Shown: in pieces, positions 10,671 through 23,500 of the stretch
Position numbering within the stretch: the first letter of the stretch is position 1
Layout of the letters: every line of letters begins with the position of its first letter
Origin: Limanda limanda
Lineage: Eukaryota; Chordata; Actinopteri; Pleuronectiformes; Pleuronectidae
Length of the DNA stretch: 64,000 nt
Direction of reading: 5' to 3'
Assembly (NCBI RefSeq): GCF_963576545.1
Contig: NC_083658.1
Location: forward strand, 9,751,428-9,815,427
Translations under genes and position numbers: made by a program
The notes under the pieces: model-generated
Database searches by the model: none
Told to the model about the DNA's origin: nothing
The model's input: only the letters and a program-made list of their open reading frames with translations

Positions 10671-12779
10671 AAATAGCAAGTAGTACAACAAAAATAACAT
10701 TTAAAACATTTCTAAGCATTTTATATAAATTTAGTTGAAACAGAATACACTACTAGTGGAATGTGTTGGTTTGAGAAACAGCATCAGAACGCAGGGATAG
10801 TTTTTAGTCGGTAATATGCAATGGCTTCTGGGTAATGAAGTCCATACTGAAAGGTTATTATGGTACATATTGTCAAACCTCTCAGCAATCACAGCAGTCC
10901 TGATTATTTTTAATGAATAACAATTGAACAAACTTTGACATCTATTTTAGTAATCCAATAACACATTTAGTGTTGTTTTGCAACAAACAATTTTGCATGA
11001 AACTAAGATAAAGGGAATATTCAGTGAGTTTTCAGAGATAAAGATGATCCAACCAAAAGAGGCTGAGGAAAATAATCTTGGTCTTAATATAAATCGAAAG
11101 AGAACAAACTGTGGTGATGTGCAGGGTCAAGGTTATTTTTTAATGCTGTCTACAAACCCATGAGGCTCTACTTTTTTTCCCGGTGTGTGTGATGTCCAAG
11201 TGTGGAAACGTAGGCTTCCGGAATCCACGGAGGCTAACAATTTGCAAGGAAGCCTAACACCCACACACCTGACCGCACTAACAGCCAGCCGTCTCTCTCT
11301 CTGTCTCTCCTTCTTCACAAACACACGCGCAAACACACACACACAATTTCATGTAATTTATAGCCAGGCCTGATGCATTATAAATGATTGTCTGGTAGAT
11401 ATGTGAGGAATTAAGGTTAGTTTATAGATCAGTAATGCAACTTATTGACAACCAGGGTAAGGGCACCTGAACTGTGGTGCATATGTGTGACTATAATCAC
11501 AGCCAATTGAATAATACATTATTTATAAATGCCTGGGTTTGGAGTTGACCTGTGCTGAGAATATAATTATTTCTGAGCAATGTCACGCTGTAGGCACTTT
11601 GGGGATTTTATCGACAGGAGCAAACCAAATTCTTTCAGTGTTTCCACAGAAATCTAAAGGGAAGTATTCAATCAAACACAAAAAGTAGCAAGTTGCACAC
11701 GGTTATACATGTGTAGTGGTCTGCATGTATGGATGATGTAATATGATTGTTTCTGACAATATCTTGTGGCTCCTCTTCAAAAGGATAAATAACACATGTT
11801 TTTATTAAGTCAAAATTCTGTGTCTTACATTTCCATTGTCCAGAGTGTGTCACAGAGAGGGGGCACTGCAAATTACTGACAAGAGGCCACTTCCTGTACT
11901 GTTACCAGCACTGCCATATTTTTCTGAATAATTGGAAGTCCTGCTTTAACAGAGTTTGTCTTGTTAGTGTGACAGAGATGTCAGAGGGTGGAGAGAACCC
12001 TGTAACCTGGACTATCTAATGAGCCTATGGCTTTCAGGTCTAATTGGGTGCCTGCGAGTGTGAAAAGGAGGTTTTGAGTCCCGTTGGGTGTGCTTTGTGC
12101 CAAGTTGTGCAGTTTAGGGAATTGGTCAGACAGACTGGGAGCTTTGAACACTAAACAGGAGCAGCAAACTCGAGGAAAGTGCAGTTTATATATATTTATA
12201 CACATTTAATGTAGAAACTCTGACAAGATAAGTACTTTTGTTTTGCTCAAGAAGGAAATAGCTCAGAAAAAAAAGTAGCCTGATGATGCTTCCAATCCCA
12301 CAGATCAACGCAGCAACAGAAAGATTACAGTCTGGTGGAGGTAGCAGGAGATGGCTATGAAGCTAGCCCAAAGCGACATTTTGCTGTCTGACAGAAACAG
12401 TGTGTCTGTAGATATAAATAGTGGGGTGGTAAAAATCACGGCATAGAAACACAGTTAGTTAGTTTCCCACGACTCTAGCAGAGACACTGCTACAATTAGA
12501 CTCAGACATGCTTGTTTTCAATGCTTTATCTTTGCTGCCTAATTGATGAAATGCAGACATCAGCAGTCAGTGTGGTCCAAGTTTGCTGTGGTAGATAAGA
12601 CAGTTTACTGGATTAAATGCAGAACTGATGAAGACACTACTAATTTCATTCTATGCTCTTAAGCTGCACTTATTTCTCATATAACTTTCCTATGTCTGCA
12701 ATTATGGTGGCATCTGATTGTGATGGTGGATCATGATCGTGGACTATTATTTTTAAAAAGACTGCTTGATATACAATAT

Positions 12780-12990
12780 GCCTACTCACACACTCTACTC
12801 TACTCATAACTCCTCAATTTATTTACTTTCCACTATGTTACAAATTGTTTCTTCTCATCAATTTTGTGAATACTCTTATTTTGCTGATGTTCTCCGTTAC
12901 ACGTGGCATCTATTGCACTTATGTCCATCCTGGGACAGGGATCCCTCACATGTGGCTCTCTCTGAGGTTTCTACGTTTTTCCCCTGTTAA
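12780..12990 (+). repeat. Dispersed fish repeat family A, internal part
   Basis: It contains ACGTGGCATCTATTGCACTT, CCATCCTGGGACAGGGATCC and CTCTCTGAGGTTTCTACG, ending in CCCTGTTAAAAACG. These blocks are reverse-complement matches to 6420-6490. The plus orientation is set by comparison with 46475-46770. Confidence 0.65.
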
Positions 12991-14134
12991 AAACGTGAAT
13001 GATCAATATCAAGTTTGCTCCGTGTTATTACGACACCAGCGGAGCCCCAGCTGATAGATCTACTGTTCTTACAGTGTGACAGGCATCCAAGGATGATCAT
13101 CCTTTCAGGCCAACGCTATCACACTCACAGATGATACAGTCATTTGTAATTCTCCTCCAGTTTATCCTTTGATTACAGACTGTGACACTTCCACAGGAGG
13201 GCCCTAAAGCAATCAATGTACGTACACACACACACACGCCGCTATTTACATTGCGATGATAAGCTCGTTAACTCTCTGTGGCTGATCAGTATCGCCCTCA
13301 GCAATTCCCCAGACGGCCATTTGTCCTGGGCGAGATATCAGCAATCACCATTTTAAATGAGGAGAGGTGATATGAAATGCAAATTCAGCAGCTAAAATCG
13401 ATGCCGTTCACCTCGGGGAACAAAGTAAAGGCAGAGCGCCCTCGTGCAGACAGCTGTCCTCAAGCGCTCTGAGAAAGACGTTACATCTCATTACAAGACA
13501 CAGAGAAAGCAGCACCATTTCTGACTGAAACATGCGCTACCTAAAAATCACCTTTTTAGCAGCGGCCATGTGACCTTGTCCTAGGATAAAAAGTAAAAGT
13601 AGTACGCTGGTATAAAAGTAATGGCCCTCACCTATTGAGGTGATGCATTTCCGGGGGCCTGCTGTTGTTCATGTGGGCACAAGAACATTATTTCGCTAAG
13701 CGGACTTATTTGGATTTTCTAATGCAATGGTTATTTCATATCAAATCTTTCCCTATAATTTGCAATCCCTTTTGCAGCTAATTGTGTACTTCAGGAAGCT
13801 AAGTGCTCCACTATCTCAATCCTTCTACAAGACAGAGGAGAGCTGGGCTGCCGAGGATCGAGTTGATATATCGCGTGATTTGTTCACTTCCAAAGGGTCT
13901 TCACCATAAGTCCACCACTCTGTCAGTCATTCGACCTTAGGTGCAAATTTACTGTGGGTAGTCAAGCTATGCATATTTCATTTTCGATTTTTCCATTTAA
14001 CCACACTATAATCTTCAGGGTCAATTTGGTCACATTCAATGTTAAAGACTGCTATTTTTTTATTTTCATGTTTAATAACCTCTCTAAATAAAATTAACAT
14101 AAATATATGTTTTTAATGTCCCCTACACATTAAA

Positions 14135-14335
14135 AACATACTCTGGCTTCCTCTCACAGTCCAAACGCAGATAAGAGCTCAAGACTCTAGGTGTGAGTGT
14201 GAATGTTGTCTTTATGTTGTCCCTGTGTAACACTGGTGATCTGTCCAGGGTGAAGCCAGCCTCTCACCCAATGTCAGCAGGTATTGGCTCCAGCTACCAT
14301 TAAAGGATATGCGGTATAGATAATGGATGGATGGA
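14135..14335 (+). repeat. L2-type LINE 3' tail
   Basis: Characteristic blocks occur in order: GGCTTCCTCTCACAGTCCAAA, GGTGTGAGTGTGAATGTTGTC, GTGATCTGTCCAGGGTGAAG, GTATTGGCTCCAGC and GCGGTATAGATAATGGATGG. The end is a GGAT microsatellite. This order is typical of the 3' end of fish L2-like LINEs and the SINEs that share the tail. No reverse-transcriptase coding sequence remains. Confidence 0.75.
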
Positions 14336-14344
14336 TATAGCCCT

Positions 14345-14522
14345 ACTATATGCAGCACCTGTTTCCATTACACATCATTTATACATAGTTGACACAGCCG
14401 TCAAGGGCAATTTGGGGTTGAGCATCTTGCTGAAGGACACTTCAGCAGGCAGACTGGAAGAGCCGGGGAATCAAACCACTGATGACCCTCAAGTTGATGA
14501 GCCTCTCTATGGACAGCCGCCC
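14345..14522 (-). repeat. tRNA-derived SINE
   Basis: Read on the minus strand, it has a B-box-like GGTTTGATTCCCC, then GCTGAAGTGTCCTTCAGCAA and a CTCAACCCCAAATTGCCC block, then GGCTGTGTCAACTATGTA. It shares this block order with the plus-strand copy at 5185-5450. It sits directly next to the L2-type tail, which suggests nested or adjacent insertions. Confidence 0.7.
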
Positions 14523-16725
14523 ATTGGATCAGGAAAAGGTAAAAACTTGCAGAGTAGCCTTTTGAATAGCAGCTCTGAAAAGAGTGTCGTCCTATTACGC
14601 AGACTGGTTTAGCACAAATGGCATCTCAACTTATTTCTACCTATGCACAAGTTTCCTCATCCTCTGTGTTTCTGATTCCCTGTAAGAAATTTACTTCAAA
14701 GTCAAGGCGGCTTCATTCAAATCTTTTAACAAGACTGCTTGTGAAAATTCTCAAACTGGACATGTTTGTTTGAAATGTGAAGCAAGGTGTCCTTATGGTC
14801 TCATCAGCCCGCAATTCAGAATCTGAATTATCAGAGGCCTCATTAACCTGATAAACTCGAACCAATGTGTTCATGATAATATGATGGTGGTGGTGATGAG
14901 GTTGACAGTGAAGACAGTAAATATAGTGCTGAGCAAAATCCCTCCCATTCTGCTTTTACTGTGAGGATCCAAATTACCCGGAGGGAGGCTGTAAGCACTC
15001 GAGACACGAGTGTTTATGAAGAGTCTTCCCCTCGCTGATGATAATGCTCGGCTAATTATGGCACTCATTTACAGGCATCTCCATTTTCAATTAGCAGGTT
15101 GATTACAAGAAGACGTGAGTTTATGCGGAGGAGTTTAGTGTTTTGATCTGTGGGATTTTGCATCTATAAGTTACTTTTAAATGTTGTTGTTATGATCTGG
15201 TACTTTTAGAGGATTACTGAAAATGACTCTCTGTATATAAAAGCTCACCCAGCGTATAGCAATGGGATTTTTCTTCTTCCCCCTACCAGCCGAATGGATT
15301 GTTTCCAGGCTGGATTCAATGCTCTCCTTGGTGTGCATGCCCCGGCTGGAGCAGACAAGCAACCTTTGTCGTCAACAGTTTATTTATAGTGCACCTCCAT
15401 GCCACAGGACTTTTATTAATTGTGTGTTTCTTTCTTTTGCTGGCCCGGAGTGTTGGGCTTTTAAAGGGCAGCAGGCCACCTCATCCATATGGTAGGGGGT
15501 GTTCACCTGTTGTTTTTCTTCACCCCTTACCCATGGTAAGCCAACCTCTGCCCCCTAGAAGTTGCTTTAACTAACAGACCAGTGGGTCGATCGGCTATGG
15601 TGCGATTAAATTTGTGTGTCTATCTTTAACATTCACATTTGTAATTGAGATTATTTTTGTAATAATGTTCATTGTCATGGTTTATTTCCGGACCTGTGCC
15701 ATTCTTGAACATTTTAGTCATTTAACGGATTACTTACCCTTATATTAACCTAAACCAACCCTCCCTCCTGCCACAAGTGCCTTAAGCAAGTACTTTAAAA
15801 AAATGCAGGGTGTGATGAATAATGACAGGGAGGATTCTCCTCTGTCTCTCTTAAGCACCCTGTCCAGTTAGTGGCAGCAATTGCTGTATCTGCTCACCAT
15901 GGCTGAACTGATGCATTCACCAGTTTCATTCAGAGCTGTCAATCTAGCAGAGGGCTGCAATGGTGATTGAGGCGAAACAGAGGGCTACAATAAAGCTCTG
16001 GAGTGGCAGCCCAGGCCACAAACCCCAACCCACCCCTGATGCCCACCTTGGACCGGGATGAGGGTTCTTTTGATTAAATCGTGGACAGGCTGGTGCCACT
16101 GCCCCCTTAATCAACTCTGATGATGATGAGTGCATAGAAACCAGGAGGCAAATGACTAGTTAAACACAGACATTGAAAGAGCACAGTGGAAAATGCTTTG
16201 TCCAGTTAGCACAAATGGCCGTCCACTTCACATACCTTTGCCTGGCTGCTTGACATGACTTTCTTCCAGGATATCCCCATTCAAGCGTATCCAGAAAGTT
16301 CCCATTGTCTTTGTTGACAACCTGTTGCTACTTAGCAGATCTTTTGGTGGTTTGGACAACAATCTTGAGCTGAGATAGATCCTCAAACTTGTTTAAAGGT
16401 AAACCTGACAAACTGTCAAGGTTATGTTTGGTAGAACCTCTATGAAGTACATGATTATTGATTGTGAAGCTTTCCTTGCTGATATTTGACTTGAGCTAAT
16501 TTAGAACATGGGAAAAATGTTTATCTTGACACAGAGTGGTCAAATTGTTGATTATTTACAGCAAATGATGTACAGGAAAATCTCACAAAATTAATTAACT
16601 ATATTTGTTAAATCAAAATGTAAGGATAGGGTTGTGGAGGGGGGTCGACTTTCACCTGCATTTTCAGACCCAGTGCAGCAAATAATTATTCTATGAGTAA
16701 TCTACAAATTTTGGTATAATCTTTG

Positions 16726-16733
16726 GTCTAGAC
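16726..16733. repeat. Left target-site duplication of hAT element 1
   Basis: GTCTAGAC is identical to 17648-17655. The octamer is itself a perfect palindrome and fits the nnnTAnnn preference described for Buster-type hAT transposons. Confidence 0.93.
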
Positions 16734-17647
16734 CAGACATGGGCAAAGTACGGCCCGTTGGGCTTTTTAATCCGGCCCGCCGAACTTGTCCAAATAAAAA
16801 AAAAAAAATAAAAAAAAAAAATTTAAATTTTTTTTTTTTTTTTTGGAAACTAACAATTTTGTAGCACTTAAATGGCACGTACTTTGTAGTTTTGCTTTAT
16901 TTTTGAAGAAATCATACTTTCTTGATTCTTGTTGTTCTGGGTTTGAACCCTCGGGGTTGAATGCACTTATTGTAAGTTGCTTTGGATAAAAACGTCAGCT
17001 AAATTAAATTTGCCAGGGAGTGTGGTGTACAGGGCTTGAAAAGGCACATGATCTCCCTTCACTTTTTCCCTTTGCCCTGTGAGCCCTTCTGTAAAATGAG
17101 AAGATCAAGGAAACAAAAAGTGGACAATGAGTGCCGAGTGTTTAACACGGAGTCAACAACAAAATACTTTTTCACTGAAGTCCAATCGAAGGCTGTATGC
17201 CTGATATGCCGAGAAACTGTCGCAGTTTTCAGGGACTACAACATCAGCCGTCACTTTGCTACGAAGCATGCTAACTACTCTAGCAAGCAGTCAACGCAAG
17301 AACGGGTGGCTGCAGCTCAGAGGTTGGCGACTAATTTACAGACTCAGCAACATTTTTTTTCACAGACAAACTGCGATTAAAGAGTCATCTACCAAGGCAT
17401 GTTTTTTGGGGGCATTCGAAATAGCAAAGGCTAACAAGCCTTTTTCTGAAGAGCGGGTTATTGTTAAATGGCCTTGAAAATAAGTGCTTTGCTACTTGAT
17501 AAAGGAAAAATCCTTTCATGTAATGATTTTTCCATGTAATTTATATTAGTTTACAAAAACACTCCATCCATCTGTTCCTGGCCCGGCCCCTCTGTCAAAT
17601 TTTGGAACCCATTGTGGCCCGCGAGTCAAAAAGTTTGCCCACCCCTG
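16734..17647 (+). mobile_element. hAT element 1, Charlie-like, inactivated deletion derivative
   Basis: This is a 914-bp element starting CAGACATGGGCAAAGTACGG and ending GTTTGCCCACCCCTG, so CAGRxxTGGGCAAA-type terminal inverted repeats are present. It is bounded by perfect 8-bp duplications (GTCTAGAC). Near the left end is an A-tract followed by a T-tract (16794-16844). The interior carries the N-terminal part of a transposase (see 17096-17477) and lacks the catalytic RNase H-like region. It cannot encode a working transposase, so mobilisation would have been in trans. Confidence 0.92.
17096..17477 (+). pseudogene. hAT transposase N-terminus with BED zinc finger, frameshifted
   Basis: The frame opens at ATG 17096 (MRRSRKQKVDNECRVF). 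It continues through TTKYFFTEVQSKAVCLICRE, and the finger closes with SRHFATKHA. This gives a Cys-x2-Cys ... His-x4-His BED-type zinc finger, as in the Charlie-derived domain of GTF2IRD2-like proteins. After LATNLQTQQHFF the frame breaks at a T8 run (about 17353-17360). The family sequence resumes in another frame as HRQTAIKESSTKA and KANKPFSEE, ending at 17477. A full protein would exceed 500 residues, and the rest is absent. Confidence 0.85.
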
Positions 17648-17655
17648 GTCTAGAC
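17648..17655. repeat. Right target-site duplication of hAT element 1
   Basis: GTCTAGAC is an exact copy of 16726-16733, immediately after the terminal CTG. Confidence 0.93.
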
Positions 17656-20139
17656 TGTCTCTACAATCCTCACATTTTCTTCAAACTCACGCAATGTGAT
17701 ATGGTTTGGATTATGTTGTCCAAATTAGCCCGCGCAGTGGCTCGCTTGTGTTTCATTGTTGGAGATTGAATTGAAACATTGATGCATTTCTGCCTTGAGA
17801 ATGCTAAGTGTGCTGCAGAATATGTTGTGGAACTCAGAGGCACTAAACTGCTAGGCATCTCTGTTACTGCAGCAAATCCTCCACATTTTGATTGTTTCAG
17901 TCTGCATAATTTCAACCTTCATTATCTCTGTTGTCTTCAATTTTATATGAGTATCATCAGCAGCTCTACCTCATCTTCTGTCATTTGCACCAGACTATAC
18001 ATAATTAGATTGGGCAAATCTGTGAAATCCTCACTTAGGTTGAGCGAAATGACATTGTGATTCTGTTCAAGTGCTAAACAAATGTAACCTGAGGAGACCC
18101 AGTTTTCAGCAGCCTCAAGTTTGGATGCCGAGATCAATTTAGAGACAGAATGCACAAAAGCTTGTCGTGTTTACTGAGAGTACTTTGAAGCTGTGCAGTG
18201 AAAGGCTTGTTGTTCCACGGCTGAGAATTCAAAAATGAACATCTGCATATCTGTGTTTTTACTTCACTTCACATTCATCTTTTTAATTGATACACTGTTT
18301 AAAGCTACAATATTGAATATCCTTATAAATATGAAATCGGTTTTTTATACTTGATCTTTTCAGTGAGTGATATTTCCAAAAGTTGATCATTTACTTTGTG
18401 TTGCATGCTTGTTGTTAACTGTTTTTGCGCACAGTTCACACTTAAGTGTAAGTTATATGTGTTGGACTACAAACAAAAAACGAACGGTTGTTTGTATTAT
18501 GCTGTGTGTCTAAAATTGCTTCCTCATCTATCTGTTTACTTCCACTCAAATCCACTTGTTTGTGAATTCTGTTTTGTTACTAGAATCAATTTCCTCATTG
18601 CAAAGAGGGATCGATTTATGATATTCAAATGTTTTTTTTTAGTGTGCCCAAAGTGGGGACTCAATGCTCTGCCTAATCACATTGTGTGTAAACAAACTGT
18701 TTCCATTTCCCATCCTGTTTCTAATTGCCATCTGCCACTTGCACATGTGGCCCAGTTGCATTTTGGGCTGATGATCATCATTATAGCTTATTTATTGGAG
18801 AGCCCTTGACGAAAAGCACACACCAGTTTCGGTAAAGTGAACCATGGCCTGCTGTTAGTCACAGAAATGTGTGTCCCCGCAGGTCAATGTAGCACACAAT
18901 GACATCATGACTGCTCTCCAATGAAAGTGTTGCTCATAAAGCGTCTGGGTAGTAAGGCATCATTTAAGTGTGCTGGTCTTTACAGAATTCTACCTCCTTC
19001 AAGTCATATCATGACTGTGAAGATTGTGCTCTGTATTCCACTTTAAACAGTGAAAGTACGACTATGGGCATGTTTGTATTGCTGTTTACTGCACATACTC
19101 AAATATAAATAGTGTGCAATTCCATACTATGGACTACACAGTCCCAACATCAAAACCAGTTCAGTCAGGACCACTTTGTCAAGATTTAACCATTTAATGG
19201 AGGTTTAGGGTTAGGCTGGATGTTACCCCTTGGGCCTGCAGTTTATGACAATAATTTCAACGTTGACATTATTTTGGTAGCAAGTGTGTGCAATTCATTG
19301 TGTAAATAAGGCATACTATAAAGGATGCAAACCACATCACGATTGGTAAAAAAAACATTGCATGTCCTGAAAAGCTCCTCTACCTCCTAATGTATGTTAG
19401 ATTATTGCACATCACTGAACTAATATGAATATTACATCACCTGTGTTACTGAATATGCAAAATTGGTGAAGTGTTTAACTGGCGCTGATCAAACCAGGAA
19501 AACAAAAGTATTGGGAGAGTTTAACAAACTGACAAAGCAGATCGGGGAACACAGATACTATATAGATAAAGGAAACAGTTGCAGAGAATCACAGGACTGG
19601 GAATACCAGACAAAGAAAGGACGTAAAGGAGGAGGAAAGAAGCTTCAAAGTAAAATAAGACCGAACAAATCCAAAATGCAAACAGATATAAATCCCAAAA
19701 TCAAAATCTGAACACAAGTAGACTATTATAACCAGGTCCAATATTAATCCAAGACCAAATATAATCAAAAACATGTCAAAATTTAACAACATAAAAAGTC
19801 CAAACAACAGAAGGACAAACCCCAATAAAGAATCTGACAAAAAGGTCCAAGACTTCTCAAAAGATAAAGACAAGGGCACAAGCATTGTGTTCACTTTGTA
19901 GCACGGGATGTGTTCATGTTTACTACTGAGTTGTAGTTCACCCACATTTTGGCAGAGTTCAGAGCTAAAAATATAATCACTTAAATACAGGCGGAAAACT
20001 GAAGGAAAAACTTGGCGAGTGGAAGTTTCTACTTATGCTCATGAGCGTATACCATCAGCAAAATGTGAACCGGTATGAAGCCTCAGTTGACAGCTGGATT
20101 AATATATCTTCTATAGCAAGGCCATTATTCACAGCAGCT

Positions 20140-20390
20140 TCAAAATGTATTCAATTCAATTATATTTGTATGGCGCCAAATCTCAATCTTCATTATCTCA
20201 ATGCAAAGAAGATCAGGAACTAACAGAAATGATAGAGAAACCCAACAGTTCCCACATTGAGAACAATTGGCGACTGGAGAGAAAATACTCCCTCATTAAC
20301 TGGAAGAAACTTTCAGCGAGCCGGACTCAATGTGGGCGGCCGTATGCCTTGACCGGTTGGAGTGAGAAATAAATAAATGTGGGGGCAGAG
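20140..20390 (+). repeat. Dispersed fish repeat family B
   Basis: It opens TTCAATTCAATTATATTTGT and ATGGCGCCAAATC. It continues with ATAGAGAAACCCAACAGTTC, GGCGACTGGAGAGAAAATAC and TCATTAACTGGAAGAAAC, and ends near CTTGACCGGTTGGAGTGAG. The central part matches the copy at 57035-57190. The order of blocks is that of a very common fish repeat; the class is not assigned here. Confidence 0.72.
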
Positions 20391-20474
20391 AGACAGAAAG
20401 AAGTGAAGAAGTGTTCAGTGCATGATGGGAATTTCCCCTTCAGCCTGGACTTATAGCGGTATAACTAAGGGATG

Positions 20475-20597
20475 GTTCAGGACTCTGGGTGAAGTATCTT
20501 GCCTAAGGACACTTTGGAACAGGGGAATCAAGCCTTCTGGTAAGTGGACAACCCACTCTATCTCCTGAGCCACAGCCATCCCAGTGTGATGTTTAAA
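20475..20597 (-). repeat. tRNA-derived SINE, 5' half
   Basis: On the minus strand the head reads GGCTGTGGCTCAGGAGATAG (A-box-like) and is followed by TGGGTTGTCCACTTACCAG. A B-box-like GGCTTGATTCCCC and AAAGTGTCCTTAGGCAAGA come next. It is the best-preserved SINE head in the window. It is truncated after the GCAAGATACTTCACCC block. It lies about 90 bp from the family B repeat. Confidence 0.72.
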
Positions 20598-23500
20598 TCC
20601 ATGACAGTTTAACCCAGTGAAACAAAACTTACATACACACGTTTTCCCTTTGTTATTATGGGTTACAGAGTAAAGATTAAAGAGCAAATATATATAATTC
20701 AATTTGATTTGTTATCGTGATTGAGCAATTATATGAAATTGAATTAATCAGCTCGTCTCATTGAGATCACGATCTTTTCTGCCTCCTCTTCTCCTCCTGA
20801 GGCCAAGCAGTAATAATTAAACAGCAACACAACCAGTATGCCAGAACACAGATGTTAAGCCAAATGACAAACAATCAAGTAATATGCAGAATTAATGAAG
20901 TCGAGAAATAGCTATTTTTGAATTTTTCCTCTGGTGATTATTTAAGCCATCACAACATACATAGCACATAATGATTTAATTATCTTTCTAATTGTTTGTA
21001 AAGAATTATTTTATTTTTGATAAGTGATTAAAACAAATCTGACAATCTGTGTTGTGAAAACACTTAATTGAACATTAATGTTATGTGATTTTATCATTTG
21101 GCCATTGGACATTCTTCAGTAATCTCTTTCTGGGTAACTTCATTTTAGAAAGTAATATCATTGATGTTTGCCTCACAATAATTGGTTCAGAACTTTAGAA
21201 AAGAGTAAGAGATCTATATAATATAGATACAGAGCTCTATTTAATGTTATACAAGAAATTAGAAGTGGAAGTGCTTGTGGTCACAAAAAATAAAACAAAA
21301 ACCTGGTTGTAAAAAAGAGAAAAGGAATAGATGGTTATTAGTATAATAAAGCTGCTCTCAATTCAAGGGTTAGGGTTAGTTAACGTCCTGCCTCGTAGTA
21401 CCAGTTGAAAATGTTTCCGGTTGTTCGGTTCTTTCATTTTATACATATATTAGTACATAAATATCTTGATAAATGAGTCCTATTATCTGCATTCCTGTTG
21501 TGTGTTTGTGTCACCAGCGGAAAGGGTCACAGTTGCTCCGCATTAACAGTCTGCTGCACCTCAGGAACATCTTGCTGCTTGATATGGCGCTTGATTTATG
21601 TGGCTGTCATGGCTGACGTGCAGTGACCCCTGAACAGCCCAATAAAATATTCATATCTGTACGGGACACGCCGCAGCCCTTCACATACTCCCTGTTATTT
21701 ACAGAAACACTGGCCTTCAAAGTAAATGTAAGTGGCGTCCTTTAAAGTGCGTTTGGAGATCACTGTAGCCTCTGGGTTTTTCGGACAGACGATAAACATT
21801 TGTGTAAATTGAACCCTGTGGAAATCTGGAAATAATGTGTTTCTAATTAGGTGTGACTAACAAGGCCTCGAGCCAGCGCTTTGCATCGTGTTTACAGCAA
21901 GAACCTAACAGGAGAGACCAAGAATGAGATAAGATTGATTTTACAAGAAGACACCACCATAATTTGAGATAAAATCATGTTAGTTTTATTTGGTTTTGCC
22001 CCATCTACGTCCATTGAGTACCCGTGGCCACCAAAATCAATTTGTAGTCACCAATGTCCTGCATTGCCATCGCTGCACAAAAAGTAAATCCAAATCTTAA
22101 CTGTTCTTGATTGTAGTTGACTAATTTTTGAACAAAATACCAAATGCTATCTTAAATAACCTCTTAAAGACTCTTCTCTATTAACACTTCCAACACCCTG
22201 ATATAACTGGCACTTTCCATGAACTTCTTTACCTGATGTCCTATTGAACAAATTTAGAACTTGTATTGACGTTTTAGTGTTAAGCCTCAACTGCCATTTT
22301 GGACAAAAGTGTCTTATAAAGGTAAATGTTGATAAAAAGAATTCCAACATTCCCTTAAAATACCCTTTTCTTCTCCATTTAAGGGTGAGATAATAAAATG
22401 GATACTGATCCCATTCCTGCCAATTATTTTAAAGATGTTTTATTAGATGTGCCAGAGCATGCATTTGTCATCGATCTGCAGAAATAATAGGATATTACTA
22501 AATTAGCGATATCACTGACATTCCACAGCCATCGTTGTGTCTCCAGATTTGGATTTGAGACCCAAAGTATAACCAACTGACCATTTTAAGGGTGAACTGC
22601 AACACTTTGGCTGACTGTTGATAGAAGGACACCATTGGTCAGCCAAACCAGCAAAGCACAGCGGTATTTGATTTATGAATAATGTCAGATATCAATCAGG
22701 ATTTAAGCTGAACAGCAGCTTGGAAACGTCTATTTTATATGTGTTCCGTTGTCTGAAAACAAGAGAAGAAAAATGATTGATGGCAGCTTCATTGGGAATT
22801 TGGCTGTATTGAAAAAGTGTATATATGAGCACATATGTAGGATGAGAAGGGATCCAGATAAAGGGCTGATGCTTATGGTAATGCAAATCAACATACTGTT
22901 TTGTCAGTTAAACATCTTTCAACAGCAGCAACTTCAATTTCACACATTGACCACATACGGTCCAACCATAAACTTTGATCTGATCACGTCAGACTAGAGA
23001 GCAATTTTATTTCAAAGATTTCTATAACCCTTGATCTCTGGCGTTTCACATATGTTGAAAAAAAAATCATTAACATTATACATCTTCCAATGTGATGAAT
23101 AGAGCAAATTTGTTCTTCTCAGTTCTTCCGACTTTGATCGACTCTTATTGAAACCCACTGAAATTGAATTGAAGCCCGTTTGGATCCGTAAGACACCAGA
23201 AGCCCGTGGCAGTACATGAATACAATTAGACTGCAGAGCCCGACCCCCACGATAAATAATTGTCAGTAATAACACAGCTAATTATCTCAACTTCTTCTAT
23301 TCAAGGTTCGGGGACAATCGCCACCCACTGAGTACAAAAAAAGGCTTTGCCAGGGAGACACAGCCATAATTATGTAGCGTATGATGTGTGGAGATGCAAG
23401 AAGATAAGCATTGGAAAAGCAAATAACTGTGTCAACCATCCCCAGTCGTTACCACCATATTCAACCTCTCCCTCACACAGTGCACTGTACACATCTGCTT

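Larger units (their letters stand above)
10671..16733. other. Gene-free flank upstream of PUDP
   Basis: No coding exon is recognised. Contents are a family A repeat (12780-12990), an L2-type tail (14135-14335) and a minus-strand SINE (14345-14522). Around 13250-13480 is a moderately complex, non-repetitive stretch that could be a conserved non-coding element. The remainder is unremarkable single-copy-looking DNA. Confidence 0.6.

Noticed and set aside
18396..18809. 137-codon plus-strand frame
   Set aside because: It is rich in Cys/Phe/Leu codons from T-rich DNA, and no motif is recognised.
19463..19945. Overlapping plus and minus frames in an A-rich stretch
   Set aside because: Low-complexity Lys/Gln and Phe/Leu peptides come from degenerate CCAAAAT-like repeats, not a gene.
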